A stretch of 64,000 nucleotides of DNA, taken from NCBI RefSeq assembly GCF_002575655.3, contig NC_053037.3, positions 320,257,294 through 320,321,293 of the forward strand. Direction: 5' to 3'. The notes below the pieces were generated by a model. It did not search any database. It was given only the letters and a program-made list of their open reading frames with translations, and was not told the DNA's origin. Positions 47,367 through 56,656 of the stretch are shown piece after piece. Source of the DNA: Aegilops tauschii subsp. strangulata. Its lineage: Eukaryota > Streptophyta > Magnoliopsida > Poales > Poaceae. Position numbers and translations under genes: made by a program. Position 1 is the stretch's first letter. Each line of letters starts with the position of its first letter.

Positions 47367-49942
47367 CTAATCCTTCACGGCTTCGACAGCAACGGTGCAG
47401 CGCTCCGGGTCCACAGGCTCAAGCAAGGCACCGAAGTCGAAGCTGGGGTCGCGAAGATGGAGGTGGCTGAAGACGCGCGTCATAGCCGAGGAGGAGAGCG
47501 CGCGGGCTTCTCCTTCCACCATGGGGCCAACCCCGACGACAAAGCCCTCGAGCGCAGTGACGAGTTGGGGGAGCAACTCGGCGGGGCCTTCCTTCAAAGT
47601 CACCAATGGCTCCTTCAACCCCCTCCTATAGAGATCCCGCTGTGCCTTGCGGGACCTCTGCTCGAGGGAGTCGAAGGTGGCACGCCCCTCGGCAAGAAGT
47701 TTTGCCTTGGCCTCTAGCTAGGCCTTCTTCGCCTCCACCTCCTCCTTCAACTTCTCCAGGCGGCCGCACTCCACGGCCTGCTTCTGGGCCGCTTGCTCCA
47801 GCTCGGTGTCGCGGTCGGCAATTGTAGTTTCTCGGGCCTTCAGCTCCTCCTCCCGCACCATGAGCCGATGGGCCTTGGCAGCCTGCCTGTCGCGAAGGGT
47901 CTTCAGCTCGGCCTTTGCCGCTCGACAGCGCTCCTCGGCGGCCTTGGCGTCCTTCACTGCCGTGTCGTGGGCGGCCGCGGCTAGGCCGGCCACCTGCTCG
48001 CCCTCCTCTGTGGCGCCACGGCCTGGCCCCAGGCCACCCTCATGGACGCATCAGGCCGGAGGCATCCTGAGATCAGCTCTAAGTGCCCCATCACCCTGCA
48101 CCGGTCAGGCCCCTGAAGATCGCCCCAACGCTGATCCAGCGCAGAGAGGGCCTCCTCCAGAACACTGGGCGCGGTGGAATCACGGCCCAACGGGGGAGGA
48201 GACAGCACCAGTGCCAGGACCGGCGAAGCAACGGCGACAGAGAGGGCCGGTGGCACCGAAGCCTTCGGGACCTTAGCAGGCGAGCTAAGGACAGGTGCCT
48301 CCGGAGTTGGCCTGGACGCAGAGATCGCCTCCTCCCGAGGATGGGCTTATGAGCGTCGGGAGGACGACCCAGCCGCGGGAGCGCGCGGGCCGGCCCCATC
48401 CTTCTGCGCCGAAGGTGGGCGACCGCGGCAAGCTGCTTGGCCTCGGTGGTTCTGGCCCCCTCCTTCTTCTTCTTCGCCACCGGCATTGGCCTAGACGCAG
48501 AGGAGGCAAACATCAAGACACTACGACAAGAGCAAGACACAAAGACAAGACGGCGTGCTTACTGGTCCGTGGCAACGTAATCCCTCGTCCTCTTCAGGAG
48601 CGCGAGGCCCGCAGGCTTCGTGGGCATGGGAGCCGTCGTGCCCTCAGGGGCAGACGGGCGCACGGCCGGCTCCGCGATGGTGGGGGCTGGCGACATGGCA
48701 GAGGCGTCGCCTTAGGGGATCAGCACTGACCTGCCCTCCTTCGAGACCCCCAGCTTCAGCTTCTTTGGAGGGGTGCCCCTGGACCTCGTGGTGACCCCGG
48801 CGGATCGCGGAGACTCCCTGACCGGGTGCTCGCCGATGTTGTCGTCGTCGAAAAGGACGCGGAGGAGATCGGTCTGGCGCGGGGGAGAGGTCTTCCCCGC
48901 ACCTTCCCGGGTCACCTCTGAGTCTACTGCCTCCTCCTTGTCGGACTCGCTGGAGGACACCGTCACCGGGGAGCCTGGGGGTCGGGAAGGCTCCAAAGGC
49001 ACGAGCCCGCGCTCGCCGAAGACAGGCATGGCGTCGGCAATCCTCCTCGTTCGGGTGACGGTACAGCGGAAGATGGGTGCCCAAGGGGCAACCCTGGTCC
49101 TTCCCGAGCAGGGTGCGCACGACCTTGTTCAGCTCCTCATCGACAAGTTGTCCGGGCGCAGCCGGAGGTCGCCTTCCGCGCCCCTGAGCCTCCACAGGGG
49201 GCATGAGTGCGCCTGGAGCGGAGCCAGGCGCTGCATCAGGAACTACTTGACGATCATGGCTCCCATCAGCTTCTCCGCCTTCGGGTCGTCCGGCTTCAGG
49301 TCGGCCACCATCTTCTCCATCAACTGCTCCGCTCGGGGATCGGTGAGCTTCTCATGAGACCACCCTTCCTGGGGCGTCGGCAGCCCAGTCGGCAGCTCCA
49401 GCCGAGGGTAGGAGCGCTTGGCCTCCATGAAGATCCACTTGTTTCGGAAGTCATCCACCTTCTTCTTGGCCCGTGAAATCGCGTTTCTGCCGTTGGCCGC
49501 GATGAAGTTGGCGCACCCTGAGCACTGGCTACCATTGATCCGGAGGGAGAAGAAGTGGCGGAACAGCGCCACGGAGGGCATCACCCCCACAAACGCCTCA
49601 CAGTAGAAGGCGGAGATTGATAGGAGGAGGATGGAATTGGGATGAAGGTGGAGAGCATGGAGCTTGTAATGGCGGAGGATGGCGTACAAGAAGCAGGAGA
49701 AGGGGGGAACCAACCCGGCGAAGACGCTGTGCAGGAAGAAAGGGTAAAAGGTGCCGCCCAAGGTCTTCGGCCTGGCATAGCCGACCCGGAGTGCCTCCCC
49801 CCTCGTTGCTGCCGCTCGCCATCAGTTGGAGCGCGGCGGCGAGGTGCTTCTCCTCGGTGATGGTGGACGCGCTCAGGGCCAGCTCGAACCAAGGAGTTGG
49901 GCGCGCGGCCGGAGCCAAAGACTTTGCCTTATCGGAGGCCAT
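47367..49942 (-). pseudogene. Antisense gene of X copy 3 (PF04195-like domain plus coiled coil)
   Basis: The likely start is the ATG at 49942 (Met-Ala-Ser-Asp-Lys). A frameshift lies near 49770. The globular domain is at 49761-49243, with Gly-Thr-Phe-Tyr-Pro-Phe, Leu-His-Pro-Asn-Ser-Ile-Leu-Leu-Leu-Ser and Ala-Phe-Tyr-Cys-Glu-Ala. It is of the plant 'putative gypsy type transposon' type and parallels 56657-57160. A Ser/Glu-rich section follows (49029-48712). An intron of 72 bp can be read at 48491-48562 (donor GTAAGC, acceptor CTAG), at the same place as the intron of copy 4. A coiled coil (47993-47718) and a helical C-terminal region (47618-47367) end it. Function unknown; several frameshifts make this copy inactive. 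Confidence 0.65.
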
Positions 49943-50231
49943 TGGTGGCGACCTCAGGGAAGATCGGCGGATCTAGAGGTTTTTGGGTAGAATGAGAAGG
50001 GGATCTGAAGCAAGACGAAGGAAGGGTAATGAAGGCTCCACAGCAGGCGCCAGCCTTTTTGTCAGCCGGGGATAGTTGCCGAGGCAGCACGGGGAAGCAG
50101 AGACGCCCACGTCCCATCCATCGCCACGCGTCGACCAAGGCTGCAGGCGGTTGGGGCCCGCGGTGCTTCGTAGTTGCCCTTTGGCTTTGCCTCGAAGCCA
50201 AGTTCGAGCACGCCTTGGGTCCGGGGGCTAC
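49943..50231. other. Region between antisense gene and 3' LTR of X copy 3
   Basis: Holds the 5' flank of the antisense gene on the minus strand and, on the plus strand, the purine-rich CCGGGGGCTAC directly before the LTR, the likely polypurine tract. Confidence 0.5.
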
Positions 50232-51118
50232 TGTCGACGTTCTGGGAACGGGGGTACCTAGACTTTCCTGCCTGCGGCCCACGGCATGGCTCCATCGACG
50301 GCCTGGTACGGCCTAACTTCAGCATCAACCACTCAAGACCCTCGTGAGGGGCCAAGCCTCGCGAGGCGGAGGACACCAAGACCTCCTCAAGGGGCAGCCT
50401 CCTCAGGATGGCTCTTGAGGAGCGGAGATTTCTATGCAAGGTTCACCTTGCGAGGTTCGGATAACGTGAGCCATGACGACCAGGGCCAGGCGGGCGCCAG
50501 CGAGCGCAGTGTACCAGTTTCCTCTTTGGTGCTAAGGAGGCAAGCGCAGGCGCGGAGTCCCGAGGAATCAGCCAAAGGTTTCCATTTTGGTGCAACAAGA
50601 CCAAGACCGCCAGGACGGCAGGACGGAGGTCATCGCCGGGCCCATCATGGCGTCACCACCAGAGGCCTTAGCAGGCGAAGAACACTTTTGTCAGGATATC
50701 ATGTACTAGCTGTCCCCCTTTGAATTTGTCCGTTGAAGGATCCCTTCCCGCCTACATTTGGGAAGAGGACCAGTGCCACTATAAATAGGGCAGCACCACC
50801 ACCGCAGCAAGGGGAGATCATTCAGATCATCCTCACACCCACCAACTCATCGAGCACAAGAACACCTCTCCTCCTGAGGTAGTTCTCCCATTGTACTAGT
50901 TCGTCCTCAGCCCCTCAAGGCCAATCCACCACAAAGCAGGAGTAGGGTTTTACACCGCAAGGTGGCCCGTACCTGGGTAAACTGTTGTGTATCTTGTTCA
51001 TTCGGTTCGTCGAGCCAGGCCATGAGATTAGCGAGCAGGCAGACTGGGGAGGACGAGTTCTTCACACACACCCCAGAGTTCGAACCTATCAAGGGTCTGC
51101 AGAACCCGTAATCCGACA
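50232..51118 (+). repeat. 3' LTR of X copy 3 (887 bp)
   Basis: Starts TGTCGACGTTCTGGGAACGG, ends ACCCGTAATCCGACA. Pairs in content with 23642-24519 and 55466-56364. Confidence 0.85.
50780..50787 (+). promoter_or_regulatory. TATA box of X LTR
   Basis: TATAAATA in CCAC-TATAAATA-GGGC; the matching box is present on the minus strand in the LTRs of copies 1 and 4. Confidence 0.6.
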
Positions 51119-52676
51119 CATGTCGATGAAGTCGATCGTACCGTCGCGCGGCACCTGACGGTGCCAGCGGCGGTAGTACTGCGCCCCCACTGTCGCTGCA
51201 GGGCGACCACCTGGATGTGGTGTGGCGAAGGCGCTCGAGGGCCAGCAGCTCCGTCAGACGCAACGGCTTGGTCGGCCCATACCGGGGGAGGTGCACGCGC
51301 TGCGATCGCACCCGTTGCAGGGGCGGCTGAAGGGCGGCGGTTCGCCCCGGTCCGAGCACCGTTGTTGTGGCTGTGGCCGTCGACGGGGGAGAGGGGTGCA
51401 GATGGAGTAGCCCCCTCACCCGTACCTTGGGGAGCATGGCCGTCGGGGTGTTGCTGATGCTGCTCTCCCCCGGTGCCTCCTGCTTCTGCGTCGGCTGCGG
51501 GGGAAGTGGTGATGGTGCCGCCTACTCCGTCCACTTCCACAGCAGCGTCCGCGTCCTCGTGCGTCCCCTAATCCCCGCAGTGTTAGAGGCCACGGGCGGT
51601 GGAGCCTTCGAGGTGGATGGATGAGCCGGAGGACCGGGTTTCTTCTTGGGCGCCATGGTCGATGGTGGCGTCGAAGACGAAGATGGTGATGAAGTCGACG
51701 CGCTGCGCACGCATTCAGATTTGCACAAGCAAGCCCCCCTACCTGGCATGCCAAAGATGTCACGGGAAACCACGGCCTCCTATGGGACCGGGAGGCCCCT
51801 TGCTGGTTCGGCAGGGGGCGACGCATTGCACAAAGAGCAGACGAGCGTGGGGCAGCACGACAGGGATCACACAGGCAATTTACCTAGGTTCGGGCCGCCG
51901 CGAGGCATAAAACCCTACTCCTGCTTTGGTGGATTGATGGTGGAAAAGGTGGTGGTGGAGCGTAGTACACTTGCCCGGCAGGGGTTGCCTTGGGGCAGCA
52001 GCGACTACGCCCGTATGGGGGTGTGAGTTATCCATCTTCCAACCCCTTCTACGGTTGCCACAGGCCTCCTTTTATAGATCAAGGGGTCACCACAATGGCA
52101 AAGTAGTCATTATGCACTGATATGATAGCAAACAGTGCTATCATACCTAACTCTGTGGGCTGACAGGGTGCATTAAATGCACCACTTAGTGTCACATCGT
52201 TGGTTGCCCGGCAAGGCTTGCCGGGCTATCTTGCCTGCTCCGCACCTGTTCTCTTGACACGTCGCAGGACGGGTGTCATTTGTGGGTTTTCCCTGTAGGA
52301 AATGGCTACCATATGGTGAATGGCTGCCACTTAATCACTTTGCGGCTTGACACCGCACTGATCGACGACGTGGGTCATGGTGGAATGGTTGGTGAGGTGG
52401 TTCTGCCTCCGCAAGCCCCGGCAAGCCCTGCCAAGGGGGTCTCGGTTGTCTGCTTCTGGAGGTGGCCTTGCCCCTTGCCGGGCTCGCCTGCCCGGCAAGG
52501 GAGGCTTTTCCCTTGACGGTATCCTGCTTCTCTGGCTCGATCTTGGTCCCTCTGATATGTATGCTGGTCCTTCGAATCTCTTGGGTCCTTGTACTCTAAC
52601 TTAGGATGGTGCTTTGATCTTGTTCTCGTGCCTATGCACAGTCTGGGCAACAGACCCAGGGTTTGTTGCACGGACA
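51119..52676 (-). mobile_element. Gypsy family W, 5' end only (LTR and gag start)
   Basis: On the minus strand an LTR (about 51758-52676, TGTCCGTGCAACAAACCC to CCCGTGACA) is followed by a primer-site-like motif TTTGGCATGCCAGGTAGG, shared with X. Then comes a gag start at ATG 51656 (Met-Ala-Pro-Lys-Lys-Lys-Pro-Gly). Gag is Pro/Ser/Ala-rich, shifts frame near 51535, and is cut at 51118 by the 3' LTR of X copy 3. The rest of the element is not in the window. A TATA box (CTATAAAAGG) lies on the minus strand near 52067-52076. Confidence 0.6.
51758..52676 (-). repeat. 5' LTR of element W
   Basis: The outer end is less certain because no partner LTR is visible. It carries repeated CCCGGCAAG motifs, including the near-perfect palindrome at about 52208-52228. 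Confidence 0.5.
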
Positions 52677-52989
52677 CTCCACATTTGCAGATAAGGCCTT
52701 CCCTTGTTCATCTTCGTCTCCCACGAGATAAACAGCTCGTATAAATGCATCTTGATGTTCCGTGCAACGCATGGGCCTCTTGCTAGTTGAGTATACTACT
52801 ACTGACTAGTCTCTTTTTGACACACATTTACGTTGATATGGCTTGAATGCCAATGAGGCAGAGGGTAGTGGTTCCCGAAACGTTGAACAGTCAATGATGC
52901 CTCCGCATGCAATTAGCATGCATAGGTAAGTAATTGGAGAAGCAGAATGAAGCCAACACGATGTGAATGCAACGTAGTTTGGCCTCTCA
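52677..52989 (+). other. Upstream region of the 180-codon gene
   Basis: No gene. From about 52807 it is duplicated at 54330 onward. Two CATGCA cores (RY-like, as in seed promoters) occur within 52906-52923, about 70-85 bp before the TATA box. Confidence 0.45.
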
Positions 52990-52996
52990 TATAAAG
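52990..52996 (+). promoter_or_regulatory. TATA box of the 180-codon gene
   Basis: TATAAAG in CTCA-TATAAAG-GCGCC, about 100 bp before the ATG at 53095, with a C/A-rich leader. The copy at 54513 is the same. Confidence 0.65.
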
Positions 52997-53094
52997 GCGC
53001 CCCACCACTCCAATCCATCTACTCCTAGTCTCTGCGCAACACTGCCCACTCCAATCCAAGACCAAGACCAAGTGACCAGAAGCCACAAGTACCC

Positions 53095-53637
53095 ATGGCG
53101 TCGATGGACGTGAGCGGCAGTCGGCTGTGCCGGATCGTCCAAGATGCCGGCCTGCGGCCCCGCACTGCGCAGCATTTCCCGACGGTGCTGGCGACCGCCA
53201 GCGTCATAGCCCTCATCGATGCCGGCTTCGCCTCTTGCATGTACCAGATAATGGTCGACTCCATCCGCAAGTTCACCGTCGTCGAGAAGCGCGCGGATGA
53301 CCTTGCCGTACTGCTCGAGCCCGCGCGCCCAGGCTCCTCGTTGCTTGCCACCCTCATCGGCCTCCAAGGTGATGAACTCTTTGAAGCACTGGTGGCCCTG
53401 CAGCTGCCGGAGGTCGAGACGAAGAATGTGCACCTCGAGGCCGCGCTCGCTGCACAGCACCTCGCCATGCAAGAAACCGTCGACCTACACATCCACGTCT
53501 ACGAGGAAATCGTCTACTTAGGCCACTACAAGGCCAGCGAGGACAGAAAGACGTTGGCCTTCTTCCAGCGCCTGGAATGTTTGGACGCCATTGTTCAGAA
53601 GCACGTCGACCTGGCCAGAAAAGTCACTGCTACTTAG
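53095..53637 (+). CDS. Unrecognised intronless 180-residue protein, first tandem copy
   Basis: I do not recognise the family. The frame starts at ATG 53095 in the context ACCCATGG and ends TAG 53635-53637. The product looks soluble and mostly helical, with no signal peptide and no clear membrane segment. The N-terminal half contains two heptad-like helices (about residues 12-75). The C-terminal half has the block LHIHVYEEIVYLGHYKASED (about residues 130-150), fully conserved in the second copy. G+C is high, unlike the A/T-rich flanks. A TATA box, leader and complete frame suggest a real gene. The second copy 1516 bp downstream has the same length but a nonsense codon. No introns and no transposon ends surround it. 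It could be a lineage-specific gene of the Triticeae; function unknown. Confidence 0.65.
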   Translation: MASMDVSGSRLCRIVQDAGLRPRTAQHFPTVLATASVIALIDAGFASCMYQIMVDSIRKFTVVEKRADDLAVLLEPARPGSSLLATLIGLQGDELFEALVALQLPEVETKNVHLEAALAAQHLAMQETVDLHIHVYEEIVYLGHYKASEDRKTLAFFQRLECLDAIVQKHVDLARKVTAT

Positions 53638-53854
53638 CCGCCATTCGGTGGGCCGACGCCCTGAGTCGAGGGGGTGGACGTCGTCGATGGATGCATCTTT
53701 CTTCTTGCCTCCTGTAACCAGCACTGCATCGCCTCGTGGCCTTAATGTTTTATTAGTGTATGACATTTTTGTTCTAGTTGTAAATGACATGTGTGATCCC
53801 TTGCTCTTATTTGGCGTTACTTATATGTAGTGTCACTATCTTCATCCTGGTGTA

Positions 53855-54109
53855 CTACCTAGGTCCCGGTTTATTAGTCCCTTTTGTAATTTGTGCTAAA
53901 TTTTGACCAAAGATTTAACTGACAAAATGTTAGTGCATGTCGACAAAATGTTAGTGCATGTCGACAAAAATTATATCATTTGATTTTTATTTGAACATAG
54001 TTTTCAATGATATAATTTTGGTGACATGCATGAACCTTTTGTTAGTCAAATTTATGGTCAAATTTTGGCACAGATTATGACGGGGAGCAATAAACCAGGA
54101 CAGAGGTAG
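53855..54109. mobile_element. Foldback MITE (Stowaway-like), 255 bp
   Basis: Ends are inverted repeats of about 27 bp, CTACCTAGGTCCCGGTTTAT against the complement of the right end, with a few mismatches. The inverted homology continues inward (TTTGACCA...ACAAAATGTT against its complement), making a long hairpin. A 21-bp tandem duplication (GACAAAATGTTAGTGCATGTC) lies in the left arm. A TA precedes the left end, but a matching TA on the right is not clear. Its left part recurs at 55371-55465. Confidence 0.6.
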
Positions 54110-54512
54110 ACTGGTCCGTCACCATCATGTTTTGTGTCTAATTTTGACTTAAGTGACCCAACCTACATGGAGGGAGTACTGTATATATTGGCTCGACAAA
54201 AGAACTTATATATTCAAAACTGAGCTTTACTACAAGTCACGAGTTCAAAACGAGAAAGTGGAACAAGTACAGCATGCCTGTGTCATTCACGTCGCACCCC
54301 CACATGGTCGCGGTGCACAATGTAGTAAATGTTTAGTCTCTTCTTGACCCGCATTTACATTGATACGGCTTGAATGCCAGGGAGGGAGAGGGTAGCGGTT
54401 CCCGAGACGTTGAACGGTCAATGATGCATCCTCAATTAGCATGCAGAGGGAATTAATTGGAGAAGCAGCATGGAGCCAGCATGATGTGAATGCAACATAA
54501 TTTGGACTCTCT

Positions 54513-54519
54513 TATAAAG
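54513..54519 (+). promoter_or_regulatory. TATA box of the second tandem copy
   Basis: TATAAAG, same context as 52990. Confidence 0.6.
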
Positions 54520-54610
54520 GCGCCCACCACTCCAATCCATCTACTCCTAGTCTCTACGCAACACTGCTCACTCCAATCCAAGACCAAGTGACCAGAAGCC
54601 ACAAGCACCT

Positions 54611-55153
54611 ATGGAGGCGATGGACGCGAGCGGCAGTCGGCTGTGCCAGATCATCCAAGACGCCGGCCTGCGGCTCCGCACCGCGCAACGTTTCCAGACG
54701 GTGCTGGCGACCGCCGGCGTCGTAGCCCTCGCCGACGCTGGCTTCGCCTCACGCATGGACGACATGATGGTCCGCTCCATCCGCAAGTTCACCGCCGTCA
54801 AGAAGCGCGTGGACGACCTTGTCATACTGCTCCAGCCCACACGCCCAGGCTCCTCATTGCCTGCCAGCCTCATCGCCCTCCATGGTGACTAACTCTTTCA
54901 AGCCCTGGTGGCCCTGCAGCTGCCGAAGGTCGCGATGAAGAATGTGCACCTCGAGGCCGCGCTCACCGCACAGCGCCTGGCCATGCAAGAAACCCTCGAC
55001 CTGCACATCCACGTCTACGAGGAAATTGTCTACTTAGGCCACTACAAGGCCAGCGAGGACAGGAAGACGTTGGCCTTCTTCCAGCGGCTCGAATCTTTGG
55101 ACGTCATTGTTCAGACGCACGTCGACCTGGCCATGAAAGCCGCTGCTACTTAG
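54611..55153 (+). pseudogene. Second tandem copy of the 180-residue gene, one nonsense codon
   Basis: Aligns with 53095-53637 without a single gap over 543 bp. The only break is TAA at 54890-54892, where the first copy has GAA (Glu94). About 40 of 180 residues differ, mostly in the N-terminal two thirds. Over residues 130-161 there is no amino-acid change, although five silent base changes are present. This suggests constraint on that part before the stop arose, or gene conversion. The promoter is intact. The copy may make a 93-residue product or be inactive. Function unknown, as for the first copy. Confidence 0.75.
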
Positions 55154-55370
55154 CAGTTGTTCGGTGGGCCGACGGCCTGAGTCGAGGAGGTGGACGTCGT
55201 TGATGGATGCATCTTTCTTCTTGCCTCCTGTAACCAGCACTGCATCGCCTCGTGGCCTTAATGCTCTATTAGTGTATGGCATTTTTATTCCAGTCGTAAA
55301 TGACATGTGTGATCCCTTGCTCTTATTTGGCGTTAGTTATATGTAGTATCACTATGTTCATCCTGGTGTA

Positions 55371-55465
55371 CTACCTAGGTCCTGGTTTATTAGTCCCTTT
55401 TGTAATTTGTGCTAAATTTTGACCAAAGATTTAATAGACAAAATGTTAGTGCATGTCAATAAAAA
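55371..55465. mobile_element. Left part of the foldback MITE, second copy
   Basis: CTACCTAGGTCCTGGTTTAT and the following 75 bp match the MITE at 53855; the rest is cut off by X copy 4. Confidence 0.65.
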
Positions 55466-56364
55466 TGTCGGATCACGGGTTCCGGCAAAACCCTCAAGGT
55501 TCGAACACTGGGGTGCGCACGAAGATCTCCCCCTATCGATCCATGTCCTAGCTTCGCTAAGATCTCAAGGGCTAACTCGACGAACTAGCAACACAAGGGA
55601 CACACGATTTATACTGGTTCGGGCCACCGTTGTGGTGTAATACCCTACTCCAGTGTGGTGGTGGTGGATTGCCTCTCGGGCTGAGGATGAACAGTTACAA
55701 GGGGAAGAACAGCCTCCTGAGGTTGAGGTGTTCTTGTGCTCGGTGTGTGGCTAAGGATCGGCTAAAGATCAGATGCCTCCTACTGTGGTGGCTAGTCCTA
55801 TTTATAGAGGCCCTGGTCCTCTCCCCAAATATTGAGCGGGAAGGGAGCCAACAACGGCCAATTTGAAAGGGGACAGCTAGTACAGCTTATCCTGACAAAA
55901 GCAGTCTTCACCTGCAAAAAGGCTCTGGTGGTGACGCCGCCTTGGGCTCCATGGTGACCTTCGTCTTGCCATCCTGCTGGTCTTGGTCTCGTTGCACTGA
56001 TATGGAAACCTTTGCTTGACGCCTCGGTACTCCGCGCCTGCGCTTGCCTCCCTTGCACCAAAGGGAAACAAGGACACTACGCGCGCTGGCTCCCGTCTGG
56101 CGCCCGCCTGATCTCGGTCGTCATGGCTCACGTCACGAGAACCTCGCGAGATTTGCCTTGCCTTGAACTCTCCGCCCCTCGCGAGCCAACCTGGTGAGGC
56201 CGCTCCTGAGGAGGTCTTGTGTCATCCGCCTCGCGAGGCTTGGCCCCTCGCGAAGGTCTTGAATGCCTTGTTGATGAAGATGGGCCGTACGGGCCCGCTC
56301 GCAGAGCCACGCCATGGGCCGTAGGCAGGCAAGTCTGGGGACCCCCGTTTCCAAAACGCCGACA
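55466..56364 (-). repeat. 3' LTR of X copy 4 (899 bp)
   Basis: On the plus strand TGTCGGATCACGGGTTCCGG to AAAACGCCGACA. TATA box on the minus strand near 55799-55806. Confidence 0.87.
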
Positions 56365-56656
56365 GTAGCCCCCGGTCCCAAGGCGCGCTCGGGCTTGGCT
56401 ACGAGGCGAAGCCAAAGGTCAAGTGCGGAGCGCCGCGGGCCCCAATAGCCTACGGCCTTGGTCGACGCGTGGCAGTTGATTGGACGTGGGCGTCTTCGCT
56501 TCCCCACGCTGCCTCGGCAACTGCCCGACTTGACAAAAGGCTGGCATGGACAGCGCTTGTCTTCACTGCTTCCCTTCACCTTGCTCCAGATCCCCTTTTT
56601 TGCTCCTTGCTGCCGAAACCTCCAGATCTACTCCAATCCTCCCCCCTTAGCGACCA
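56365..56656 (+). promoter_or_regulatory. 5' flank of the antisense gene in X copy 4
   Basis: No ORF. The last 100 bp before ATG 56657 are C/T-rich as in a plant leader. No clear TATA box is seen. On the minus strand it holds the likely polypurine tract CCGGGGGCTAC beside the LTR. Confidence 0.4.

Larger units (their letters stand above)
25260..51118 (+). mobile_element. Gypsy family X, copy 3 (plus strand, 5' truncated, with two nested elements)
   Basis: The host element consists of 25260-25901, 34178-34205 and 43425-51118. The two gaps are filled by the Athila-lineage element and by Y. Removing both and their duplications restores gag across the joins (reading MALKDGARSWLLNLP). Order on the plus strand: gag, protease, reverse-transcriptase stub, sub-repeats, an antisense gene, and the 3' LTR at 50232-51118. 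The 5' LTR and start of gag are missing at the 13-C run. Its right end sits inside gag of family W. Confidence 0.85.
54330..55465 (+). repeat. Second unit of a tandem duplication (of 52807-53950)
   Basis: The promoter, leader, 543-bp coding region and 3' flank of the first unit are all repeated. The offset is 1516 bp in the coding region and 1523 bp at the TATA box. The unit is cut at 55465 by X copy 4. Confidence 0.85.
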
